Assembly (NCBI GenBank): GCA_001773775.1
Contig: MEXR01000037.1
Span: 1-35,267, forward strand
Length of the DNA: 35,267 bases
Source: Candidatus Amesbacteria bacterium RIFOXYB1_FULL_44_23
GTDB taxonomy: Bacteria > Patescibacteriota > Microgenomatia > CAZETR01 > Amesbacteraceae
Direction: 5' to 3'
Positions within the stretch are counted from its first letter, which is position 1. Every line of letters starts with the position of its first letter. The notes under the pieces are model-generated. The model did not search any database. It had not been told where the DNA came from and saw only the letters and a list, made by a program, of their open reading frames with translations. Positions 9,392 through 17,171 of the stretch are shown piece after piece. The translations under genes were made by a program, and so were the position numbers.

Positions 9392-11660
9392 TGAGCTGGG
9401 AAAAGAGGATGTGGGTATAGCCGGAGGCAAAGGCGCAAACCTTGGCGAATTGACCACCGCCCACATTCCGGTTCCCCAGGGCTTTGTGGTGCTTGCCTCA
9501 GCTTATTTCGAATATTTAGACTACAACAAGCTTAGGCCCCACATTCATCAAATTCTCAGTGGCACCGACATTCTCGACCCGCATCAGTTAAATGTCGCTT
9601 CCCAAAAAATCCAAAAGCTGATGCAGCAGGCAGAAATTCCAGATGACGTCAGTAGGGAAATTTTTACCGCCTATCAGGAACTAAATCAGAAATATTCCAA
9701 ATCCGGCAGTGATCTTTCCGTCGCCGTCAGAAGCAGCGCCACCGCCGAAGATCTGCCGGAGGCCTCCTTTGCCGGCCAGCAGGAGTCCTATTTAAACATT
9801 ACCGGCGATGCCAATGTCATCCTGAAGGTCAAAGAGTGCTGGCTGTCTCTTTTTGGCGCCAGAAGCATTTTTTACCGCCAGCAGCAGAAATTTGATCATT
9901 TCAAAGTGGGCATTGCCGTCCCGGTTCAAAAAATGGTCCAGTCCGAAGTCTCAGGTGTTATGTTTACCGTCGACCCAATTTCCAAAAACAAGGACACCGT
10001 GATAATTGAAGGCGCCTTTGGCCTGGGAGACTACATCGTTCAGGGAGTAGTCACCCCCGACCATTACGAGGTTTCCAAATCCGACAAAAAAATCCTGGTC
10101 AAGCAAATAAACAAGCAGGAGGTCATGGAAATTAGAAGCCTTCACGGAGTCAAGGAAATTAAAGTTGCCCCCAAACTGCAGTCCAAGCAAAAGCTGTCCG
10201 ACGCCAAAATTCTTGAATTGGCTGAAATAGGTAAAAAAATCCACCACCACTATTTCTTCCCTCAGGACATCGAGTGGGCTTATGCCGATGACGAACTGTA
10301 TATTACCCAGGCCCGTCCCATCACGACTCTGGACGACAAATCCAAAGATGATCAGGCGGTAAACGGTGCCACCACCAGCCTGGGAACCCCCATTTTAAAA
10401 GGTGCCCCCGCTTCTCCCGGAACGGTTTCCGGTCCGGTTCGCATAGTTCCCGATGTTAAAAAGTTAGATAAAGTTAAACCCGGAGACATCATGGTCACCG
10501 ATATGACCACTCCTGATTTTGTTCCGGCCATGAAAAGAGCCGCCGGCATCATTACCAATAGGGGAGGTCTGACTTCTCACGCCGCCATCGTTTCCCGAGA
10601 GTTGGGTGTTACCTGTGTCGTAGGCACCACCACTGCCACCAAAGTCTTAAAAGACGGCATGGTAGTTACCATTAACGGCAATACCGGAGAAATATTTAAG
10701 GGTGGGGCACCTCGCTCGTCGGTCAAAGTCGCCGCCCCGCTTAAGCCGGCTTCCGAAGAAAAACACTACAAAACAGCCACCAAAGTTTATGTAAATTTGG
10801 CCGAAACTGAACTGGCCAACGACATTTCCAAACACTATGTTGACGGGGTCGGACTGCTCCGGGCCGAGTTTATGATTGCCGGCATCGGCACTCATCCTAA
10901 AAAACTGATCGCCGACGGCAAAGAAAAAGTCTTTATCGAAAAATTAGCTCGAGATATAGGGATATTCGCCAAGGCCTTCATGCCCAGGCCGGTCATCTAT
11001 CGGGCCACCGATTTTAAAACCAATGAATACCGGGCTTTAAAAGGCGGTGACAAATACGAGCCGGAGGAAAGTAACCCCATGCTGGGCTTTAGGGGCGCTT
11101 ACCGTTACATCAAAAGTCCTGAAGTGTTTAACCTCGAGCTAGAAGCCATCAAGATCGTCAGAAACAAACACGGTCTAAAAAATCTTCACCTGATGATTCC
11201 CTTTGTTTCCACTGTCAATGAAATGCTAGAAGTCAAAAAGCTGGTTGCCGCCTCCGGGCTATATCGCTCAGCCCAGTTTAAGCTATACATGATGTGCGAA
11301 ATTCCCGCCAACGTCATCCTGTTGGATGACTTTATTGATGTCGGCATCGACGGCATTTCCATAGGTAGTAACGACCTGACCATGTTGATTCTGGGAATTG
11401 ACAGGGATAACGCTGAAGTCGCTCCGAACTTTGATGAAAGAAATCCGGCTGTATTGTGGGCTTTGGAAAAAATCATCAAAACTTGTGCCAAACGGGGGAT
11501 CGCCTGCGGCATTTGCGGCCAAGCCCCGTCTGAATATCCCGAGCTGGTTGAAAAACTGGTCAACTGGGGCATTACCAGCATTAGCGTCAACCCCGATGCA
11601 ATCGCCCGTACCCGAGAAATAGTTCATCATTGCGAAGAAAACCTTATCACCAAAAAATAG
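9369..11660 (+). CDS. ppsA: phosphoenolpyruvate synthase
   Basis: GGKGANLGELT, VRSSATAEDLPEASFAGQQES, GGLTSHAAIVSRELG phospho-His segment, GSNDLTMLILGIDRDN, CGICGQAPSEYPE; overlaps the upstream gene by 23 nt. Confidence 0.96.
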   Translation: MKFVKWFSELGKEDVGIAGGKGANLGELTTAHIPVPQGFVVLASAYFEYLDYNKLRPHIHQILSGTDILDPHQLNVASQKIQKLMQQAEIPDDVSREIFTAYQELNQKYSKSGSDLSVAVRSSATAEDLPEASFAGQQESYLNITGDANVILKVKECWLSLFGARSIFYRQQQKFDHFKVGIAVPVQKMVQSEVSGVMFTVDPISKNKDTVIIEGAFGLGDYIVQGVVTPDHYEVSKSDKKILVKQINKQEVMEIRSLHGVKEIKVAPKLQSKQKLSDAKILELAEIGKKIHHHYFFPQDIEWAYADDELYITQARPITTLDDKSKDDQAVNGATTSLGTPILKGAPASPGTVSGPVRIVPDVKKLDKVKPGDIMVTDMTTPDFVPAMKRAAGIITNRGGLTSHAAIVSRELGVTCVVGTTTATKVLKDGMVVTINGNTGEIFKGGAPRSSVKVAAPLKPASEEKHYKTATKVYVNLAETELANDISKHYVDGVGLLRAEFMIAGIGTHPKKLIADGKEKVFIEKLARDIGIFAKAFMPRPVIYRATDFKTNEYRALKGGDKYEPEESNPMLGFRGAYRYIKSPEVFNLELEAIKIVRNKHGLKNLHLMIPFVSTVNEMLEVKKLVAASGLYRSAQFKLYMMCEIPANVILLDDFIDVGIDGISIGSNDLTMLILGIDRDNAEVAPNFDERNPAVLWALEKIIKTCAKRGIACGICGQAPSEYPELVEKLVNWGITSISVNPDAIARTREIVHHCEENLITKK

Positions 11661-11672
11661 TACAATTATTCT

Positions 11673-12929
11673 ATGCCCAAACTTGCCCAACTGTTTTCCC
11701 GAGAGATTTTGGATTCCCGAAGTAATCCTACTTTAGAAACGGTAGCTATTCTTGACGACGGAAGTTTTGGCATGGCTTCCGTTCCTTCTGGCAGTTCCAC
11801 CGGTGCCGAAGAATCCGCTGAAATTCGTGATAACGACCCTAACCGCTATTTTGGCAAAGGGGTTTTAAAAGCAGTTTATAACGTCAACTCTGAAATTAAA
11901 TCCGCCTTAATCGGCAAAGACTTTGACAGTCCCCAGACAGTTGACCAGGCATTGATTAACCTGGACGGCACCTCTACTAAAGCTAGATTGGGAGCCAACG
12001 CCCTTCTGAGTGTCTCCATGGCGGTCACCAAGGCTTTGGCGGCATCGTATAAGGTACCCTTATACAAATACATTGCCACTGTTGCGGACAACAAAGATCC
12101 GCTCTTTATTCCCACCCCCGTCTTCAATATGATCAACGGTGGCAAACACGGGGCCGGGAATCTTGATTTTCAGGAGTTCCACGTCATCCCTACCCGCACC
12201 GGACCATTTTCAACTATGCTGCAAACCGGTGTGGAGATTTATCAGGTCATTAAAAAACTTCTTGCCCGTCGGGGAGCCATCCACAGCGTAGGTGATGAGG
12301 GCGGATTTGCTCCCAATTTATTTACTAATTTGGATGCCTTAGAAATTTTGGTTGAATCAATCACTGAATGCCGGAAAAAACCGACCATCGACGTTGAATT
12401 AGGCCTTGATGTGGCCGCAAATTCATTCTACAACAACGGCAAATACTCCATTAAAGACCGTAGCCAACCCATGGAAGCCCCTGAGTTTATTGATTATCTT
12501 AGAGACTTAAACAATCAATATCACTTAAGACTTTTAGAAGATCCTCTGTTTGAATCTGATTGGAAAGGCTGGTCCAGCATTACGGCTGAGTTAGGCGCCA
12601 ACACCACCATAGTAGGCGATGATCTTTTAGTCACCAACAAAGACAAGGTTACCAAAGCCGTAGCCGAGAAAGCTTGCACCGGAATTATCATTAAGCCAAA
12701 TCAGAACGGCACCGTAACCGAATCCATCGCTGTAGTCAAACAATCCCGCCAGGCTGGCTGGAAAATTAACGCGTCTCACAGATCAGGCGAAACAACCGAT
12801 ACTTTCATTGCTGATTTTGCCGTAGGAGTCGGAGCCGACTATGCCAAGTTCGGAGCTCCCTGTCGGGGTGAACGCACTGTCAAATACAATCGCTTCCTCG
12901 TGATTGAAACAGAGCTGTCATCTCACTAA
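11673..12929 (+). CDS. eno: enolase paralogue with archaeal-like motifs
   Basis: [103 protein letters not shown]. Confidence 0.93.
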   Translation: MPKLAQLFSREILDSRSNPTLETVAILDDGSFGMASVPSGSSTGAEESAEIRDNDPNRYFGKGVLKAVYNVNSEIKSALIGKDFDSPQTVDQALINLDGTSTKARLGANALLSVSMAVTKALAASYKVPLYKYIATVADNKDPLFIPTPVFNMINGGKHGAGNLDFQEFHVIPTRTGPFSTMLQTGVEIYQVIKKLLARRGAIHSVGDEGGFAPNLFTNLDALEILVESITECRKKPTIDVELGLDVAANSFYNNGKYSIKDRSQPMEAPEFIDYLRDLNNQYHLRLLEDPLFESDWKGWSSITAELGANTTIVGDDLLVTNKDKVTKAVAEKACTGIIIKPNQNGTVTESIAVVKQSRQAGWKINASHRSGETTDTFIADFAVGVGADYAKFGAPCRGERTVKYNRFLVIETELSSH

Positions 12930-12980
12930 CTTAATTGTTAAACTGATAGTGTTAACAGTATATTAATAACTTGATTCTCT

Positions 12981-14630
12981 ATGTTTACTCGTCCTAAACC
13001 GGTACTTCTGACCATTATGGATGGTTGGGGCATGGCCCCGGATGGTCCCGGCAATGCCATCACACAGGCTAAAACCCCCAACATCGACTACCTTTGGCAG
13101 AACTTTCTTCATACCCAGCTAATTGCCCATGGTGAGTCGGTCGGCTTACCCAAAAGAGAACCAGGTAACACCGAGACCGGACATCTCAACATGGGAGCCG
13201 GAAGTATCGTTTATCAGGACCTGCCCCGGATCAATATGTCCATCGCCGACGGCAGTTTCTTTCAAAACCCGGCCTTGTTAAAAGCCGCTGCTCATGTAAA
13301 AACCAACAACTCCCGTTTTCATATCATGGGTTTAATCGGCGGTGGCGGAGTTCATTCTGATATCTCGCATTTTTTTGCCCTGCTTAGATTTTGTCACGAA
13401 CAACAGTTAACGGAAGTTTACTTGCACTTGTTTACCGACGGCCGTGATTCTCCTCCCACGGTATCCATGACCTACGTCAATCAGCTGCAAACTGTAATGG
13501 CCCGGGAGGGTGTAGGCCAGATAGCCTCGGTAGCCGGGCGTTATTACGCCATGGATCGGGATTTTCGCTGGGACAGAATTCAGAAAACCTATCTCGCTTT
13601 AGCCGAAGGTAAAGGTCCAACTGCACCCAATATCGAAACCGCCATTTCCACCTCTTATGCAGCCGGAAAAATGGACGAGTTTATAGAACCTACAGTCATT
13701 TTGAATTCTGATGGCCAACCACAGCCCAGAGTTCAGAAAAATGACGCAGCAGTTTTCGTCAACTTCCGCATTGATCGGCCCCGGGAGCTGACCAAAGCCT
13801 TTGTCCTTCCGGATTTTGAAAAAACTGCCAACGTAGTCGGTTTTGACCCCTATGCCGTTGACTACCTTAAAAAACACGACATTGAAGACTCACAAATTTC
13901 CAAGCAAAAACCGTTTGCCCGGGGACCGCGCATTGAAAATCTGTTTTTTGTCACTCTGACCGAATACGAAACCAATTTACCGGTCACTATTGCCTACCCA
14001 CCCCAGGCAGTCGAAAAACCTCTCGGATTTATAATTGCCGAACAGGGTCTGACTCAGCTGCGGGTTGCCGAATCAGAAAAAGAGCGGTTCGTAACTTACT
14101 ACTTCAACGGACTAAAAGAAGAGCCGTTTCCCAAAGAAGAACGAATGATTATCCCGTCACCCAAAGTTCCCACTTATGACAAAAAACCGGAGATGTCCGC
14201 CCATGAAACCACCGCCAAATTGGTTGAAGCCATCGCTTCCGGCAAATATGACCAGATAGTCATCAATTACGCCAATCCCGACATGGTCGCCCATACCGGT
14301 AACCTTCAGGCCGCCATTAAAGCCGTAGAAACTACAGACGAATGCATCGGCCAGGTTTACAAAGCCATTCTTGAAGCCGGAGGAGTGATGCTCATTACTG
14401 CCGATCACGGTAATGCAGAAGAAATGATCAACTTTACTACCGGTGAAGTAGACACCGAACACAACGCCAATCCCGTTCCTTTAATAATCGTCGGTAAGGA
14501 TTTTCAGACCGGGGCTCAAATTGCCCAGGGTATATTAGCTGATGTCGCCCCCACTATTCTTTCCATCATGCAGATCCCCCTGCCCCTCTCCATGAATGGT
14601 CGAAACCTCATCTCCTCTGTAAACCAATAA
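12981..14630 (+). CDS. gpmI: 2,3-bisphosphoglycerate-independent phosphoglycerate mutase
   Basis: LLTIMDGWGMAPDGPGNAI, GHLNMGAGSIVYQDLPRI, GLIGGGGVHSD, LFTDGRDSPP, VAGRYYAMDRDFRWDR, TADHGNAEEM, APTILSIM. Confidence 0.96.
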   Translation: MFTRPKPVLLTIMDGWGMAPDGPGNAITQAKTPNIDYLWQNFLHTQLIAHGESVGLPKREPGNTETGHLNMGAGSIVYQDLPRINMSIADGSFFQNPALLKAAAHVKTNNSRFHIMGLIGGGGVHSDISHFFALLRFCHEQQLTEVYLHLFTDGRDSPPTVSMTYVNQLQTVMAREGVGQIASVAGRYYAMDRDFRWDRIQKTYLALAEGKGPTAPNIETAISTSYAAGKMDEFIEPTVILNSDGQPQPRVQKNDAAVFVNFRIDRPRELTKAFVLPDFEKTANVVGFDPYAVDYLKKHDIEDSQISKQKPFARGPRIENLFFVTLTEYETNLPVTIAYPPQAVEKPLGFIIAEQGLTQLRVAESEKERFVTYYFNGLKEEPFPKEERMIIPSPKVPTYDKKPEMSAHETTAKLVEAIASGKYDQIVINYANPDMVAHTGNLQAAIKAVETTDECIGQVYKAILEAGGVMLITADHGNAEEMINFTTGEVDTEHNANPVPLIIVGKDFQTGAQIAQGILADVAPTILSIMQIPLPLSMNGRNLISSVNQ

Positions 14631-15263
14631 CGTCACCTCACCTTTGGTGGTATTCCCATCGTCTGGGCCTATGTATTCGTGAATTTTGGTTAATTCTCTG
14701 GCCACAACCACCTGAGCGTTGGGGTATTTAGTACTAATTTTCTCAATCGTCTTTTGTATTCTGAGCGGGGATTCATAAATAATGTGCGTGACCTCACGTT
14801 CCAATTCGTATTTTTTAGGCAAAAATCCCCAAAACTTGAATATATTAGTCGGAAGGCCTGCGGCAGACAAAGCAGTCGCTCCTGCAAAAGCTCCCGGTAT
14901 AGGCACGACTTTTACTCCCAACTTTCTGGCCTCCCGAACCACCTTAAATCCGGGATCAGACAGTAGGGGAGTCCCGGCGTCAGAAACCAAAGCCACATCA
15001 TTTAGTTCCAATTCTCGCATCACTGTGTTGATTTGGTCTTTTTCATTCCAATCTCTGACCGAAATAAATCTCTGCTGCAAAGCCGGCAGCTGCAACTCCG
15101 AAATTAAATTTCCATACCGTTCTCTGATCAGCTTAAGTAGTAGTCCCGTGTGCCGCGTGTCTTCGCAGGCAATAACCGGCACACTCAAAAGGACTTTAAT
15201 CGCCCTGATGGTGATATCTTCCAGGTTGCCAATTGGCGTGGCTACCACATATAATGTCTCCAT
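14535..15263 (-). CDS. rsmI: 16S rRNA (cytidine(1402)-2'-O)-methyltransferase
   Basis: LYVVATPIGNLEDITIRA, CEDTRHTGLLL, VALVSDAGTPLLSDPGFKVV, PIPGAFAGATALSAAGLPT, VVVARELTKIHE; ~100 nt of its 3' end is antisense to gpmI. Confidence 0.94.
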   Translation of the reverse strand: METLYVVATPIGNLEDITIRAIKVLLSVPVIACEDTRHTGLLLKLIRERYGNLISELQLPALQQRFISVRDWNEKDQINTVMRELELNDVALVSDAGTPLLSDPGFKVVREARKLGVKVVPIPGAFAGATALSAAGLPTNIFKFWGFLPKKYELEREVTHIIYESPLRIQKTIEKISTKYPNAQVVVARELTKIHEYIGPDDGNTTKGEVTLLVYRGDEVSTIHGEGQGDLHDGKNSGGDIS

Positions 15264-15264
15264 T

Positions 15265-15912
15265 GTGGATATTTTACGCCAATTGATCGATTTTATCCTT
15301 CACATCGATGTTCATCTCGGAGAGCTGATAACTCAATATGGTTTCTGGGTCAACGCCATTCTCTTTATCATCATATTTATTGAAACCGGTTTGGTTATCA
15401 CCCCTTTCCTTCCGGGAGACAGTCTGCTATTTGCCGCCGGAGCCTTCGCCGCTTTAGGCTCTTTGAATATCGGCCTTCTGCTGGGTCTTCTTACTGTCGC
15501 AGCCATTCTTGGTGACACCGCCAATTACTGGATTGGTCATTTTTTTGGCCAAAAATTAATAAATAATCCTAAAATTCCCATCCGCCAGGAGCACATTGAT
15601 CAAACCAACGCCTTCTTTGACAAACACGGCGGAAAAACCATTTTTTTGGCCAGATTTGTTCCCATTGTTCGCACTTTTGCTCCATTTGTAGCCGGAATCG
15701 GGAAAATGCATTACGGAAAATTCATTTCATATAACGTTTTCGGAGGCATCGTCTGGGTCGGACTATTCACACTAGCTGGGTATTTCTTTGGCAACGTTCC
15801 CGCCGTCAAACATAACTTTTCTTTGGTGATCATGATTATTGTTGCGGTATCAGTCCTGCCGGTAATCTCGCACCTGATCATCCCCAAGAAAAAAGATCAC
15901 TCCTCAAAATAA
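15265..15912 (+). CDS. DedA family membrane protein (GTG 15265, or TTG 15283)
   Basis: IETGLVITPFLPGDSLLFAAGAFAA, FLARFVPIVRTFAPFVAGIGKMHYGKF are DedA hallmarks; the longer ORF at 14782 is an antisense extension through rsmI. Confidence 0.9.
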   Translation: MDILRQLIDFILHIDVHLGELITQYGFWVNAILFIIIFIETGLVITPFLPGDSLLFAAGAFAALGSLNIGLLLGLLTVAAILGDTANYWIGHFFGQKLINNPKIPIRQEHIDQTNAFFDKHGGKTIFLARFVPIVRTFAPFVAGIGKMHYGKFISYNVFGGIVWVGLFTLAGYFFGNVPAVKHNFSLVIMIIVAVSVLPVISHLIIPKKKDHSSK

Positions 15913-16244
15913 ACTGCGTCTCCACACTCTTTTAAAGCTGACTCATCGATTTCCCCCGCCAGCCACAGCTTACTCCCTAAATTTATCTCAGCTACAGCCC
16001 GAATACCCATGACAAAACCATTGCACACATCAGGACAATCGTGCGAAAGTTCCAAGCTTAATCTCTCAGCCTTTCTTAACAGACCGTTTGGCGTTAAATC
16101 TTCAGGCGTCAGCTTAATCGGCCACCCAATAGTGCTTATAATTACGGATTTGCTTTTGTTAAAACATCCATTTAGCCTGGCTGTAGCTCTTAAAAAGTCC
16201 TTATATTCTACCAAAACCTCATTCACCACTAAATTAGTCGTCAA
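15897..16244 (-). CDS. hypothetical protein (115 aa)
   Basis: ORF track; fits the tight lexA-downstream gene string; no family recognised. Confidence 0.5.
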   Translation of the reverse strand: MTTNLVVNEVLVEYKDFLRATARLNGCFNKSKSVIISTIGWPIKLTPEDLTPNGLLRKAERLSLELSHDCPDVCNGFVMGIRAVAEINLGSKLWLAGEIDESALKECGDAVYFEE

Positions 16245-16267
16245 AAAAACTCCCTACCCACGAAGTG

Positions 16268-16492
16268 CTATCTTTCAGTATAGTTTCCATCTGAGTCTGG
16301 CCTCTTTGGAACTTTACCTGCACGCCTGCCTAAGGCAAATACCACACCCGACCCATAAGCTGCAATATCTCTCGCACGACGCTCCCCATAAGGTATATCT
16401 GGTGTGTAATAACCATCTCTGGTATGTTCTGGAATTTTTCTAGAACTCTTCGAAGTTTGTTTCTCCTCTGGAGCCTCGATTTGTACAGGCAT
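16268..16492 (-). CDS. hypothetical protein (74 aa) directly downstream of lexA
   Basis: Starts 1 nt after the lexA stop; no family recognised. Confidence 0.5.
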   Translation of the reverse strand: MPVQIEAPEEKQTSKSSRKIPEHTRDGYYTPDIPYGERRARDIAAYGSGVVFALGRRAGKVPKRPDSDGNYTER

Positions 16493-16493
16493 A

Positions 16494-17132
16494 TTAGTTA
16501 CTTAAAAATTTTCTGATTACTCCCACACATTTTCCTTGAATTCTGACTTTATCTCCGGTTACAAAAATGGGGGACATACTGGAATTAGCTGGCTCCAACC
16601 TCACTCGGGTGGATTCCTTAAAAAACCTTTTTAAGGTAGCAAACCCGTTATCCAAAAGCGCCACCACCACTTCTCCGTTACTGGCCTGTTCCGTTTGCTC
16701 AATCACCACATAGTCTTTATCGTAAATACCCGCTTCAATCATTGAATCACCTTTCACCTGAAGCACAAAGCATCTTTTTTTAGCCGATACCATTGAGGGC
16801 GGAACCGCGAATGAAGCATTTGGATCGGTATAAGGCTCAATAGGTTGTCCGGCGGCAATAAATCCCAAGACCGGAAGATCAATGGCAGCCACTGAAGTGG
16901 TTCTTTGGGAGGCAGTTTTGTCTAAAATTTCAATTCCCCTGACAGACCCTTCGAATTTTTTAATAATTCCCTTTTTTTCCATCGCCTGAAGATGTTCATG
17001 AACTGTCGCCAGTGACCTGACTCCCAATGCCTTGGCTATCTCCAGCAAAGTCGGTGAAAATCCATTAGTCTGGATATATTGAGTTACAAAGTCTAGAATT
17101 TGTCTTTGTCTGTTGTAAAGTGTGACCGGCAT
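16494..17132 (-). CDS. lexA: LexA repressor
   Basis: LYNRQRQILDFVTQYIQTNGFSPTLLEIAKALGVRSLATVHEHL winged HTH; LGFIAAGQPIE Ala-Gly cleavage site; QVKGDSMIEAGI catalytic Ser; GFATLKRFF catalytic Lys. Confidence 0.95.
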   Translation of the reverse strand: MPVTLYNRQRQILDFVTQYIQTNGFSPTLLEIAKALGVRSLATVHEHLQAMEKKGIIKKFEGSVRGIEILDKTASQRTTSVAAIDLPVLGFIAAGQPIEPYTDPNASFAVPPSMVSAKKRCFVLQVKGDSMIEAGIYDKDYVVIEQTEQASNGEVVVALLDNGFATLKRFFKESTRVRLEPANSSMSPIFVTGDKVRIQGKCVGVIRKFLSN

Positions 17133-17141
17133 ATCTATAAT
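17113..17141 (+). promoter_or_regulatory. uvrB promoter
   Basis: TTGTAA (17113-17118) - N17 - TATAAT (17136-17141). Confidence 0.6.
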
Positions 17142-17167
17142 CTAACCCGAACATTACCCAAAGTCAA
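17139..17167 (-). promoter_or_regulatory. lexA promoter, overlapping the divergent uvrB promoter
   Basis: On the minus strand TTGACT (17167-17162) - N17 - TAGATT (17144-17139), then 6 nt to ATG. Confidence 0.6.
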
Positions 17168-17171
17168 GTCC

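Noticed and set aside
12930-12980. AT-rich inverted-repeat-like sequence (TTAATTGTTAA...TTAACAGTATATTAA) between eno and gpmI
   Set aside because: Imperfect symmetry explained as well by an AT-rich promoter (TTGTTA-N18-TATATT) for gpmI.
14782-15264. 376-aa ORF extending dedA upstream
   Set aside because: The N-terminal ~160 residues are antisense to the well-conserved rsmI; only the part after 15265 or 15283 is DedA-like.
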